Below, piece after piece: positions 21,341-33,478 of a stretch of DNA of 61,323 nucleotides. The stretch comes from Gracilaria vermiculophylla (taxonomy: Eukaryota > Rhodophyta > Florideophyceae > Gracilariales > Gracilariaceae), in the NCBI GenBank assembly GCA_019155205.2, contig JAHNZQ020000004.1, positions 2,549,459 through 2,610,781 of the forward strand. Direction: 5' to 3'. Position numbers and translations under genes: made by a program. The notes under the pieces were generated by a model. That model ran no database searches and was not told where the DNA came from. It worked only from the letters and a program-made list of their open reading frames with translations. Each line of letters starts with the position of its first letter. The stretch's first letter is position 1.

Positions 21341-21608
21341 TGCAACAGAAGTATTCCAGTGTTGCAAATGGTCGTCAGAATGGAAATCAAATCGTTCAAT
21401 TAATTCTGACTGGGTCAGTAGGATATACAAAGGGAGCAAAACTGTACATCCAAAGATCGCGAAACTGTAGATTGAATGCTGTATTTAAGCGGCCTTGTTC
21501 GGTTGACCAAGTCAGTCTATACACGCATCCATTGTTGAAATAACCTTAAAACTATCTACTTGAGAGTAGATACAACTTGTGAAAGAAGAAGGCGATGCAT
21601 TCGTTGCA
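21341..21608 (+). repeat. possible short 3' LTR of gypsy D (268 bp)
   Basis: A purine tract (GGGGAAGAGAAAGG, 21327-21340) is followed by TGCAACAGAA. The inverted partner TTCGTTGCA ends at 21608. No second copy is in the window to confirm it. Confidence 0.35.
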
Positions 21609-23689
21609 CGAATTTGAACGAAATTTAGTTTAGAGCAGTAAAATTAGACGGAGTGCTTTTATCTGGCTCATTAGTACCCCAGAATAATCTTTGACTCGAA
21701 GCCAGGGATTGCAGCTAGGGCAACATGTTTTGAAAACTGTTCCTGATCCGAATCTAATATCCACGAATGAAGCGTTTTGGACGCCGTGAAATGGATTGTT
21801 TGTGCCGACCGTCTTTTTTCGCGTAGTGCCTCGGTAAACTACCTAGGTAATCTTCGGCGCAAACCTGGTGGAATTGAACCACGAACGCCAAAGCGGATGA
21901 GTCCACAAAAAGCTGGGACTCTCTCACTGATGTGATTCCCTTGGTTGAAAAGATGACACACAGTTGCGCTCAGTGAACTCAATATGAGAACGCGCCCCAC
22001 TTCTATTGCGTTCTTTGAATCAATGACGGCCTAAGAACAGGCTTGAATGCCAGATACCGCTTACATGTCGCAAAATTTGAGCTTTTCCATTAGGGTCTCT
22101 CAAACTAGGCTTGAACAGCTGCAAAACACTGGATTTTTGCAGGGTGACCCTTCTTTGGCCCAGGCTGTGGCGGCTATGGCCGCAGTAAGTAGCTCTGGCG
22201 CTGTTCCAAAGAAGTTGTACACAACAAATTTTATTCAAGACGTCGTTTACATTAGACAGCAGAAGTTTATGTTAATCCCAACAAACGTAGTGGCAATTGG
22301 AGAGGTGCCGAATCGAAGTATATAGCGTCCGAGTTATTAGCACCTAGCTCTGAGTTCGAAACCTATTTAAGAAAGCTCAAAGTCATACACGTGGACTATT
22401 CCACCTAAACTGTGCTGTGTTGGCAACAAAAAGGGTTCAAGAATCGCCGTGTTTTGGATAAAGTCGTAATATGGCTACGCCTATGTACAGGTTCTTACCA
22501 GATCTTTGTATTTCTACCATACATATTTTACGAAATCAGTCAGTCCAGAACACAAATGCCAGATTCAAATTCAGTTTTGAGTCACCGATCCGAACTGAAA
22601 TTTGATTCCGCATTCGTCACGGAACTCCTATTCAGTTAAAGAATTCCGAGCATAATCCACTCAGCACGTTTGGTGTGGTTTCTATGACATATAGGGTAGG
22701 AAACAGCACGGCACAAAATTTCAAGTTTGGTCTGTAGGTCATTGGCGATCGTGGTGATTCTCGTGTAAAACGATTGTGACCGCCATGTAAAGGCAGTACA
22801 AATGCGTGTGTGTTAGGCCGAACTTGAAATTTAATACATTATATTTGTTGTTTTGCCGCTCTCTGCGGATGTCCGCAGCAAAGCTGGTCTTTCTCCTTGG
22901 TCTTTTACAGCATTCTCTTTTTTCAAAGGCGTCGTTTAGGCTTCATGTAGAAATTGCATTGTCACTTCAGCACGAATCTCTTTTTCAGGTTTACATTATC
23001 AAGAAATCCCGTAGTCTTCCCGGTTCTTGACCGTTGAACACTTTATAAAATATATAACAGCTTGGTATTGCGAACAGCTTTGTTCCAATATCTTAAATGA
23101 GCGCCATTTGGGTCTTGCTTTTCAAATTTGGGAGACCTTCATAGTTCCTGGTTATAGAGAACTCATTGGCTGACTTTTCTGCATTTCTTGCCTTGATTCT
23201 TTTTAGGAAAATGGCAGCCGATATGCTCCATAATATGAACTACTCGAATTATGCGACTAATGCTAAGAGAGTGAAAACTCCCTCGTCGCTATTGACGTTT
23301 TCTCGCTCACCACCGTTGGAAGATCTCAGACAAGACTCACATATGATTCAGGTTACGTGCTGGAACTCGAGAAATACAAAACCACCTGTTTTCATCCTTC
23401 AATGGAAGGTACTGAACTGAATCTACGCATTTTATCGGAACTACATCGCAAAAGGTTACAAGAGGGTTTTTATGAGTAAACATCTACATGAAATGTCTCT
23501 CTCATTGACGCGAAAAGCATGGAAAACCGGACAGACGTGCTGCCTGGCAGTGAAAAACCGCTTGAAAACCTCCCAGGATAGATATGAGAGGAATGAGAAG
23601 AAGAAGGAGCTCATTTACAGAAGGTGCTGCATGCAAATCTCACTGAGTAAGCACAGTTGCCGTAAGCCTCACTACTTGTAATGGCTCTG
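21609..23689. other. AT-rich stretch without recognisable gene
   Basis: Small ORFs (22047-22325, 22806-23030, 23166-23420, 23472-23681) show no motifs I recognise and lack coding-like patterns. The last 900 bases may be leader of the old copia-2 copy. Confidence 0.4.
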
Positions 23690-25950
23690 TAACCCGATGG
23701 CTTCTGGTGACTTTGCGTTGATTTCTGACGCATTAACAATGATCCAGAAAATGTGCCGGGAACTCTAGTTTCGAGAAGGACAGATCCCTTAGCTCAAGCA
23801 ACCATTGGTTTGAATCTCATCTGTAAACGCCTGGGCCATGTATGCGACTCAGATAAAATTGTCAATTTCAGGGAAGCCAAATACTCTGATTTCCACACAA
23901 AGACGTTGCTAAATCGAATCAATGCAAGAGGAGCTTGTTGATAGTTCAAATGGTGAATTACGCGCCCTGTGTCAGAAGAGAGTATAGCGCAAATAGCTCA
24001 TCTGTTTTTCTAACAGAGCATTCTATACGGCCGAGGTGCAGGACGATGAAAAAATGTCGCAGTCCCTCAACTGCGTCCGACATCCTTCATCGAACGTTTA
24101 AAGCATGGTCTTTGCCATTTAAGAGGCCAAATGTGACATTGTTATCCTATGTATACTCATTGAACGCTTTGGATACCTCATTGTGATCAGTAATACGCTC
24201 GTCGGGGATCGCAATCTCAATCTTAGGGGTGTGGAGAACTGTAAACTATACATAGAGCAGATAATTAACTACCGTACATATGATAATTGAATGATAGAGC
24301 TCTGGTATGCAAGCAAACAAGCCAATTCCAAGAACAAAATGTGCCACTGTGTCTATTTCTGACAATATTCAAAAAAAAGTGTTAGCCGATAAAGCGCGAT
24401 GAAGCTAGCCAAATTCATTCTAAAACCACCCATTCGTCTATGTACCGAATCTATATAATAATAACGATAATAATTCGGATGTTGTTTGCCTGCTTGTCAT
24501 TAATGCTCGACAAGCTATACACAGAGTCGGGTTTGCATTATTTGAATTAATGTTGCATATGGGGTGTCATGATTCTGTTTCCAGCACTTTTAAGACGAGA
24601 ATGTCAGCTGGCGTTACCATTAACAATGCTTTTAGGTTCAACTGAGAAACATGAAGGACTATTTTCAAGTTTACCTAACCGTTGAAACCGTCAAGCACGA
24701 ATATAAACTAAACAAATTGCGCACGTTCCAGGTCTTTTGTACCACATGTGATCTGTATCAGCTATATGATACTAAAGTTGTAATATGTTTTCGATCAGAA
24801 CATTAAAAATATAAGTAAGGATTTGAAATGGATAGATTAAGGCCACCGTTTAAAGGGTTTGTGCTTTCTTTTCATAGCTGGCCGAAACGATCACCCCAAA
24901 GACACATTTTTGCGCATTGCCCCCCTTCAGATTTGTCTTTATGATATGCCTAACTAGCACACCTCAATGACTAAATTATGATGCTTATGGGCCACAATAA
25001 TTTCACATCTGGACTCTCTGTGTATCTGTCAAAACATATGTTCATATTTCATTTGTATGTCACTTGTAAAGCAATCCGCACTTGGACTCCAAACCAAAAA
25101 AAAAGAGAGCAAAGAGTGCTGGACCTTATGCTCTCCAACGTATTGGGTTCAACGCATATAGAGCTCTGGATATGTTTCCGCTACCTATCCACTTCTGACG
25201 ATGATCCCAGCATGTTCTTCTTATAGAAGCTTCAAAAATAAAGGTGAGACATTCATTTTGTTGACGAAAGAGCAGACACGGTTTCAAAATCATTCGTGTG
25301 GTAGTGCAAAACGTTTTACATATTTTCACAGCATTCTCCCTGCAATCCGCAGCGACAGTAATGATGAGTGCTTCTTGCAAAAAAGCACATCCCAGCTAGA
25401 ACAAATTAGGACTAAGCATCCGCAAACCATGCCGTATAATCCACATCAAAGAATTTGAGTTAAACGTTTGCACTACACAATTATGATATATATGAGGTGA
25501 ATGTTGAAATACGAACAGCTGCCGCTATTAAACGTGGCTGAAGTTTCCAACATGGCCGTACTCATTCGACAAGAGACATAATGTATTGAGTTTCCAAGTA
25601 ACGCCGGATCTCTTGAGCTAATAACTAAAGCCAAGACTGACGTGAGCCATTCATCACTGCTTGGGAGCAAAATGCTGGGGTCAAGCAGTATATCTTGACG
25701 AGAAATCATTGCACTAGATACATAATAAGAATGAGTCCATTATCAGATACACCGTGTAAAAGAGATGAAAGGTAGAGTGTATCAGATTCTGACATATTTT
25801 ACATGCTCAAAACCTTAATGACCTATTCAATACGACCCTTATATGCTGAATATATTTACCGTGGTAACTGGTACAAGGTATGACATAACAAAAAAATGAT
25901 TGTGCCAGAAGATGTGAGGCTCAATTAATAACGCAGATTTGACTCCACCA
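23690..25950 (+). mobile_element. copia-2: very old degenerate copy of the copia-1 family
   Basis: Gag, GAG-pre-integrase and integrase fragments occur in copia order across shifting frames, matching copia-1 piece by piece. Gag: LGHVCDSD and KTLLNRINARG (23753-23938), DDEKMSQSLN (about 24040), ERFGYLIV and VGDRNLNL (about 24157-24220). Pre-integrase: HVPGLLYHM (about 24725). Integrase: LDLMLSNVLGST (first Asp now Asn, about 25120), DDDPSMFFL, IRSDSNDECF (about 25345), TMPYNPHQ (about 25428). A weak GTRYDITKK at about 25870 marks the C-terminus. No LTRs or RT recognised. Confidence 0.78.
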
Positions 25951-26725
25951 GCTACAATTTCAGCGATAAAGATTAAATTAAAAGTAATCCATCGGAAAAA
26001 AAAAAGCTGATCATTTTCGTCTTCTCATAATTTTACACCAAATGAAAGGATGGTATTTTTTTCAATAGTGCCACTATTTGTGATCCATCTTTCAAAACGT
26101 CCATAGAACTTTAGGTTTTGCTAGAATATCCACACTAATAGAAGGGCTGAGCAATCTAATATATTTAACATTAAAGACATATATTCTTTGAGATGATGGA
26201 CTCCAAAACAAGATTGGTGAACGAATGCAATGCAGAGGGTGTCTGACTTTTTTCTTGAGGGTTATACTTCAAATGCTGTGCAAAGGCCTATCGCTGGCAA
26301 CATAATCTCTTCAAAATGTGAATACGGTCAGAATGATGAGGAGTTTGCATCTGGTTATACAAAAGTTGGGTACAGGACAATAAAGATGCGTGAAAGTTTT
26401 CCATACGTCGAGAGAAAAAGTAGTCAAAAGAGATCGCGCACACCAATGCAATGAACGGATGTTTGAGTCTATGCTTTTGAACAAATAATACTTTTTGGGT
26501 CAGTCATTTTTGGAATGGCCCTAGAATGGCTTTTACGTTACCGGTGATGGACATGTGAAAGCTACGCGTTGAGTCTAACAGTGTCTATTTGTACACTCAA
26601 AATTTCTTAGATGTCGTACAGTGAACAACGCATATGGAACGGGAACCTGTTTATACACACGAAAAGGATGAATAATCCAGAGATGGAAGAGGTGTCTTAA
26701 TATAGAAATAGAGACTTAATGTTAC
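25951..26725. other. AT-rich spacer before A2
   Basis: No motif recognised. A 75-codon ORF at 26230-26454 has no known features. The last five bases (GTTAC, 26721-26725) are the probable left target duplication of A2. Confidence 0.4.
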
Positions 26726-27589
26726 TGAAGTGCAACGCCCTCCAGGGAGGCCTTTGGCACTTTGCCGACTCACCGTATTCTCGTGAGGTCGTATTTATGA
26801 AAACGGTTGGTGTCTTGGGCGCAATTTACTTCCATTTGTACGGTGAACTCTGGAGTGCGTGGGTCACGTGACGAGGCATGCGCGCTAAATTGCCTCTCGT
26901 CGCAAGCCCGGCAGCCGTGGGCGGTCCACTGGGTACAGTATGGGCGCCGGATGGCACCTGCTCTGCACGGTTAATTTGGTAGTTTTGACATTTTGTTATT
27001 TAGTTATGTTGGATAGTTCGGCCCTTGAGCTACAGTACTTTGCGGGACGGCACTTCGGCCGTAATGCCCAGTAACCCGCGCCAAGCGAGATCTTTGGTTT
27101 CATCTTGCTGCCCACACCGGTAACTCTCTCTCCTCTGGAGAGGTACGCTGTAAGCTACGGAATTCAACTGCCAGTGATGCCGAGAATCATGGTCTAGACT
27201 ACTCTTTTCTTCTTTCAGGTTCCCTCTTATACGAATTTTAGCCGCACCGGACATTCGGTTAACTCCTCTTGGGACTACGTCCGCCACCCGCTCAACGCGG
27301 ATTGCCAGATACCCACGTGGCCCAATGTACACCCCGGCCACGTCGAGAGACCCTGATATATTACAAAAAAATATCGCCTATCTCACGGAAAGGGCTTCAT
27401 TCATAAAGCCTGCCGGATCCCGGGTTTCTGCATTTGTCTTCCTACTGCACCCATTGCGACGGCTTGGCCCTGGAGATATAACCAGCTCATGTTTCTCGCC
27501 AAAAGAAGGCTTTGTCTCTAACCCACCTTTCGAGAGAAAAGTCCCGAATATCCTCCGTGTTACTCTTCCCTTTAAGATATTGCACCACA
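26726..27589 (+). repeat. A2 5' LTR (864 bp)
   Basis: Starts TGAAGTGCAA and ends TTGCACCACA, an 8-of-10 inverted repeat. It aligns with the 3' LTR at 48586-50731 at both ends and around the Tc1-1 target site. Confidence 0.85.
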
Positions 27590-27591
27590 AA

Positions 27592-27606
27592 GTTGTCTCC
27601 CGACTC
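27592..27606 (+). other. A2 primer-binding site (diverged)
   Basis: GTTGTCTCCCGACTC follows the LTR by two bases. It resembles the B-family site TGGTCTCCCGGCTT, with one change in the TGG. Confidence 0.55.
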
Positions 27607-29949
27607 CGAAACGGAGATCCACTGGCAGACCCTCCTTTGAGATATTTTTTCCTCTTTATTGGCTGTACACTTTAGAATTCACCCGTTGAGGGATTTCCAC
27701 CGTCGTGCGGGATGCCTCCAATGCGGCGGAACCCTACTGGAGCCGAACCGGTGACGAATGGGAGCCCGTCCCACCAGGTGAACGAAAAGCGCCACTTGGT
27801 GACTCTTGAGACAAACAGAGCAGACCAGGTGGGCCGCGGAGCGCTGAAATCTGATCCGGACACCTTATCACCCCAAACCGGGCCGTCAACAGCCATTAAG
27901 TTGGTATCTAATCCGCCGCCGCTGTTTATGGATATGGCCGACTTGGTTGGTTTCGAAGGCTAGATCCAAGCCTTGCGGCTAGCTTGAGCAGCCCTGGCTA
28001 AAGGGATCTGTAGTTATACATACGGCACTCGAAGAGTCTGTCGGCGAATGTTGCCGAGGAGCTCTTCGTTGTGCGGTCTGATGTCAATACGATTCTCTAA
28101 GATTTCGGCCCGCCGGGCTCCTATTTCGAAGGCTTGGATGATCAATTCAACAAAGTATGAGTCCGGCTGGAGTCAATCGAGAAAGCCGTGCTTGCTTCCG
28201 TACCCGTGATACCAACCACTATCTCTCAGTTTTATGAACGCCGGGAGTTTCGGAAAGGCCGCAAAAAGCGGATCAAACGAAAGAACCACGAACAACACAG
28301 GAATTTCTCCTTGGACTCAGAATTGAGTTCTAAGAGTTCTGAGCCCTCACAGAGTGACTCTGACCATGACCACCTGGTGGGAAGATGCCGTTCCAAACGG
28401 TCATTGGACACCTATGAGTCAAGCCGATTCCGGTCGAGGAGTAGGAACCACCCTGGCTTGCATGCCGTGAGGCCCGAAAATTCCATCTGAAAGGACCTGA
28501 TTTCATACAAATATTATCGATTAGAATATTTCTCTTTGGACAGGACACCACGTCAGACGGGTAAGGGGAAAAACTGCATTAGAAGGATGCCATCCTCTAT
28601 GAGGAACCAGATCTTTACTGGAGATGATCCAATTTGGGCTCCGGACTTCTTTGTCTGCTTTGTCGCGAAAGCCGATATCCCTAATATGAGTGCAGCCTAG
28701 GCATATCTGGCATTACCGTACTTCTTACGAGGGGTTGCTGAGGATCAGTGACCTGCTGGCGCGAGGCCGCTCAGTAACTCGTGCTTTCTTATGCAATTAT
28801 CACCGCCATTTAGACCTGTATTTTCGCACTGCGCGATACTCGCCAACGCGCTTGAGAACTGGAGACCGACCACTAGGTACGCCTAAATTGGCCTTTCCAC
28901 CACTGTGGCATTGTGTGCCCCACAGAGAAACATTGCACGATGTTTATTGATGGGTTTGATCCGGCGATTGAGACGCTCGTTGCCCGTCACCGGAAATGTC
29001 ACACTAGGGTTGGATACCTGGAGCTGGTTAGATTCGCCTGCGCAGTGGAAGAGACACTCCGTGCGAGAAGCTCCGGTAAGCGGCCGGAGGGGTCGAAGGC
29101 ACTGTTTAGTGGTTCAGATACCTCCTCCCTTTTCCTAGGCGCCAGGGATACTCCCAAGCTGTGACAGGATGACGTGCCCTTTCTCCACGATGATCGTTGG
29201 TCTGTTCCAACATTTGAAATACCGTCGATGACATAATGCTCTACTGGGCAGCAACGGGAACTCAGAAAGGGGCACAGTCCCGAAAGATAGGCAATATTCA
29301 CGACCCAGTGGCTTGCCGCCGTATGCCAACGGGATAAAGACGGTGCAGTGCCCTTGTTGGGTTGATAACCATATTTCGGGAAGCTCAGCTGAAAACTGGA
29401 ACGCTGCTCCTCGAGGTCTTCCGTTTGGACCTGTCTGCCACTTGGGTTGCACTCGAGGACCCATCTCCCCGCAGTGGCTTCTTCTATGGAAAGAAATGGC
29501 ACTAGTGGAGACCAACTACGAAGCCCCGTCCCGAGAAGAGAAGACATCAGTTTCAATGACGTCGCATTATCATGGAAAAACGGATTTTCCCAACGCGGTG
29601 GCTGACAACACGTTATCCCGGCAGGAAATTATGCCAGGGACAACAGGATCTTTTTTCAACCACATGGATGTCTTGACTACGCCACGCAAGCGGTCAAATA
29701 CCCGCAACGGGATGAAGCACTTCTTTTCGAGGACCAAAGGTGAGATGCCCAAGTGAGGCATCTTTAGGGAAACTAAATGGGGAAGTCTCCCCACGAGCAC
29801 AGGCGCCCAAGGAGATGAAACGGACGACACCGGACGCACGACTGCCTCGCTTCCCGGTGATAATTCTCTCGAGGAGAGACACCGCAGACGCGAATTCTGA
29901 ATACTTAGGCTTTCTGCGTCGGCCCTGAAGATGACGGAAGCATAAAAGG
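27607..29949 (+). pseudogene. gag: A2 gag, degraded
   Basis: Broken frames carry an N-terminal part (27712-27963), a basic/Ser-rich segment with RKGRKKRIKRK (about 28250) and SELSSKSSEPS, then capsid-like FTGDDPIWAPDFF (about 28612). A C-terminal part follows (28913-29164: MFIDGFDPAIETLVARHRK). The latter two align with GEDPISVLNFLTRF and LFDEGLLPSIRARV in B'' gag, so this is one gag superfamily. The knuckle region (29,430-29,480) reads CHLGCTRGP with His and last Cys lost. The stretch to 29,949 matches the A1 arginine-rich segment before protease. Confidence 0.75.
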
Positions 29950-30080
29950 ATTCCAGATCGAGCCTTGAAGAATGGAAAGCGATTCTTTAAGTTTATTGCG
30001 ATTCCCAGACTGCACATGCAGTATCTTGTCCAATTTCTCACGTTCCTCAACACTTGACCGTGGCCGAATTTTGTTGTCGA
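29950..30080 (+). pseudogene. pro: A2 protease, left part (active site destroyed)
   Basis: Aligned codon by codon with A1, the LDTGAG active site reads LNT-stop-PW (about 30040-30060): Asp to Asn and Gly to TGA. The conserved NFxVES follows, and element B interrupts exactly at its VES codons. The right part resumes at 40,627. Confidence 0.82.
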
Positions 30081-30633
30081 TGTGGTACTGTCAGCCCTCC
30101 TCTCGAGGTAGTAAAGCACAACGTCCGTTAGGAGTTTTTGTTGAATCCAAAGGTGCGTTTTCCTTAAGGTGGTCTCCGGTAACCGCTGTAGCGAGCTGGG
30201 GGAAGTTTTAAAGGGTATCTGCAAACACCAAGCGGCGGGAGAGGCTCACTGGGCGGACAATGTTCCTACAGGCACTGCTATGATGCGACCTGGAGATCGG
30301 CGGCTTAGCAATCTGAGTTGATCGACAAGAGACTCCAACCGGAAAAGTAGATGAAGACTCAAGGGTACTTGTCTTTACTTCCCCAGATATGGAGCTCACC
30401 CGGAAGATTAAGTATCAAGCCGGGAGCCCGCGTCGGCAAGTCTCGCTACTGTACTAATTACCTGCATAAATTAACTAAAATAAATAATAATTCGACCGCC
30501 CCTCAAGGATACTGTAGCGCACGTGGGCTGGATTATGCACCACGTGGCCCAGCTAATTAAATAAGAGCCCTCCCTAGGAATACTATACCATAAGTCCAAG
30601 CCACCCTATTTCCTATGGAGCCACTGTACTACA
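30081..30633 (-). repeat. B 3' LTR (553 bp)
   Basis: Plus-strand ends TGTGGTACTG and CTGTACTACA; preceded on the minus strand by the purine tract AGGAAAAGGGGTT (30646-30634). Pairs with 40073-40626. CACGTG boxes at 30520 and 30541. Confidence 0.95.
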
Positions 30634-30646
30634 AACCCCTTTTCCT
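30634..30646 (-). other. B polypurine tract
   Basis: AGGAAAAGGGGTT on the minus strand abuts the TGTAGTAC start of the 3' LTR. Confidence 0.8.
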
Positions 30647-31145
30647 AAATTGCACCACGTCCTCGAGGTGCATCTTCCAATTTCTTGATCCCCGGGATGG
30701 CTTATATCGGTGTTGAGGCAAGTGCGTCCTCCGGCGGTTTGCCCGTTCTCTCCTTCAGGCGTTCCTCCCTTTCTCCACACTCCTGCGTGGCGTCTTGCCG
30801 CGGGCTCGCGTTTCATCCTCTGCGGCGTCTGTGGGCCCTGCTCCTCCTTAATCCGGCTGCATCTGCTCCTTCTTGGTGTCACCCGTGTGTGCTTCTGCCT
30901 CAGTCGGCAACGCGAATGTTCGAGCCTTCCGGCGCACCGTGCGTGGCGCACGCGCGCAACTTCCGTGGACGGAGTTTGCGTCAGTCCCGAGGTGGTATCG
31001 ACCCCCTGGATGCGCTCGCCACTCTGATTCCTTCCAGGGTTCTTCTTTTGGCAACACCCACTTCCTCGCGTCCGCTCATTCAATCTCCGTGAAGGTGCCA
31101 GACTCATAATTCTCTCGTCCGCACCTCTGTCGTTCTCCGTTTGAT
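30647..31145. other. B region between 3' LTR and antisense ORF
   Basis: GC-rich; the plus strand is pyrimidine-rich. ORFs here on both strands have odd composition and no motifs. By position this is where a promoter for the antisense gene should lie, but no TATA box is evident. Confidence 0.4.
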
Positions 31146-33210
31146 ATGAGCGCGCGCCCCGCAACGGTGCTCCAAAACTCGCCTAATGCCGGTCGCCCGG
31201 CTTCTCCTCGAATTACACGATGGCTGCTTGACGCAGCTCCCTCCTCGGTAGTGCATACTACCGCGGGGCGCTCCCGAGGTGGTGTCTGATCTCTCTCCTC
31301 AGGTGCTACCACGCCTTCGGTCGCCATCCACCCGTCTTCGTACACCTCCGGCATGTCTTCTCCGACTCCGGGGCTTACATCTTATTCAAATCCTGAGGTG
31401 TATCACACCTCGACCGGTGCACCGTTCAGTCCCGGAGAACACTTCGATCATCGCACCACGGGGGTATTTATCCCATTCCACGATAGGCGCGTGAGTTTTC
31501 CGTGTCCCATGGAGGATTAAATTCATCATTTTGGCTCATACCTTCAGGCGATGCGATTTCGCGCAGTACCGGAGATCGCATGGAACGACCAGAAGCGGAA
31601 CCGCGTGGATGCACATCGCGCTCACTGGCTTCATACTCCAGTACATGGTGACAACGCTGCAACCACGGTAGGAAACTGCAATACTGCATACCTGAGGTAC
31701 GCTGATGAACGAGAGGTCCAGGCACGACTCCAGGTACTGCTCCACAAGGAGAGCTCGCACCAGAGAGTGGGACGAACAAGAAGCATTGCCGATGGGCGCT
31801 CTGCCTTCGCGATGTTGACCTTCGATCCCCCATACGATCCCCTCTACTGGCTCAATCGGAATCGATGAGGGAAGCACCATGCTGACGAAACTCGAGTACG
31901 CACTGCCTTCGGGTACTTCTATGGGTTGCAGAAGACGAAATTCCATGATATGCCTTCCGGGCAACGTCCGAAGTTCTACCTCAAGGTGAATGACTCCTGG
32001 AGGGACCACTGGGTATTCCCGCACCTGTGCGTGGCGACGCCTATGACCTTCCCGTATCATACCTCCGAGGTCCTGGATCCCCATGACTCCCTAGGGCAGT
32101 TTGTCATGTTGGTCGCCTCGACGTAGTTCGCTGTCGGCACCCCTATGGCGTATCTGTAAGCAGCGGACGAAGGCGTAACCTCCTATACCCGATGCCGCGA
32201 CGGCCGTTTCTATTGGGACTCGTCATATCAGCCTACCGCCGGGCGTTTGCTCCCCCTTGTCGGTGTTCATCATACGGGTCCTGCGCTCTTTTGGCATCCA
32301 AAACCTGGTTAAGGGTACCGCATTAAGTGAGTCCGAGGCAAAGACACTGTTGGATTACAACCTCCAGGTGGCGTGGAATAACAGGCCGGGTTTTCCCTGG
32401 TACGACTACGGCGAGGACAAGTTCCACCCCATTGTGACGAGTCCGAATGGAGACGATGACGGGCGAGCATATCCTGCCTTTCCCCGTTTGGCGCCTTCTC
32501 GGGTTCTTCAGGTGCCACAGCTCCGAGTGCCCGACCACGACCCTTTGATGGAGAGCTTGGCGCATGATGCGCCCCGTCTGTTATCGGCTTTGTCTCAGGA
32601 TATGGGCGCATCTCCTGAGGTGATAACTCCGCGGCCCGCCGCAGTGCCGAGTGCTCCCGTAGTTATAGCCGCCTTGTCTCCTATGGAAGAGGACGAGATG
32701 GCTCCCGTCCCAGCACTTTCGGCCCCAATGGTGCAGCCCCAACTGCGGAACGTCTCTGGGCCTATTTTACAGCCTCTCCTGTAGAGTATTCCGGTTCTCA
32801 CGCCGCCGTCACCTCCGGTGTCACCAACTCTGCCCTTCTCGCTGCCGACCTTCACTGTGGAACCCGCGGAATCCCGTCGGGGAGCCCCTGTCCCAGCTGG
32901 TCCAACGTCTCCGGCTCCTTCCGTGGCAGTTGTTTCCCCGTCAACGGAGGTGGCCGCATCGGCTGCATTGTCAGGAGTAGTCTCCTCTGGGGCTCTAGAG
33001 GCTTCCTTCCAGGAGTTGGTGCAGACGTCTTTGGTGACAGGCCGTCCTGCTCCGGTTTCTCCTGTAGAGGCTCTGCGCGAGGTGCGTGCTTGGGTTTTAG
33101 AGCTCCGAAAGGCCCGGACAGACCGAGTCTCGATGGTAGCCTTCAAAGAAAGCTTGTCGGAGTTCTTCGATATCCAAGCGTTCACAGCAAAAGCACGCCT
33201 CGAAGCGTAG
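31146..33210 (+). pseudogene. B antisense accessory ORF (aORF), unknown function
   Basis: Encoded opposite to B gag-pol. One frame runs from an ATG at 31146 to about 32,290 with stops near 31287, 31518, 31866, 32124 and 32157. A single frameshift then leads to an open frame (32257-33210) with one TAG at 32782. The protein has a Ser/Thr/Pro-rich N-terminus, an aromatic/His-rich core (HRAHWLHTPVHG, FDPPYDPLYWL, KVNDSWRDHWVFP) and an acidic patch (SPNGDDDGR). A long Pro-rich stretch and a helical charged tail (EALREVRAWVLELRKAR) follow. Core anchors and the GTALSESEAKTLL region resemble the A1 aORF weakly. It converges on pol, ending 268 bases from it. Confidence 0.65.
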
Positions 33211-33478
33211 TATTCAATGCGATTCGGTGACCTGTAGGCGATAGCAACCTGACCAATACAAGATCCTCCGGATGGAGCAGGAGCTCCACGAACGGTAGTT
33301 TTAATATGCAAAGGTAGTGCTCGCGTGCTCAACGACACGAATTGCCGCCGTGGAAGCATGCAAAAAGCGAGTAACGGCATCCTGGAGGCAAAAAAGAGAA
33401 CTCCAGGTAGAGGATAGACCGCGGAGGCGAAAAACACTCCGGTTGGGGGCCCCCTTTCCCTTTTCTAAACGGAAGCGC
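33211..33478. other. B spacer between converging aORF and pol ends
   Basis: No coding recognised. The two genes end tail to tail here. Confidence 0.5.

Larger units (their letters stand above)
17505..21608 (+). mobile_element. gypsy D: Ty3/gypsy element, 5' part displaced by B'
   Basis: Gag knuckle, protease, RT, RNase H, integrase and a chromo-like tail are found in order on the plus strand. All are heavily mutated, more AT-rich than families A and B, and scattered over frames. It is the outermost and therefore oldest member of the left stack. A short LTR is suggested at the end. Confidence 0.82.

Noticed and set aside
28999..29556. 185-codon minus-strand ORF
   Set aside because: Opposite to A2 gag coding that aligns with A1 and B gag; it is a shadow and unlike the A1/A2/B antisense gene.
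30613..31164. 183-codon minus-strand ORF beside the B 3' LTR
   Set aside because: Arg/Gly/Thr-rich with no motif, overlaps the purine tract and LTR end; composition artefact of GC-rich DNA.
32595..33437. 280-codon open frame on the minus strand
   Set aside because: It is the shadow of the Pro/Ser-rich antisense gene on the plus strand. Its Gly/Thr/Ala composition is what a complement of Pro/Ser codons gives, and it has no motif.
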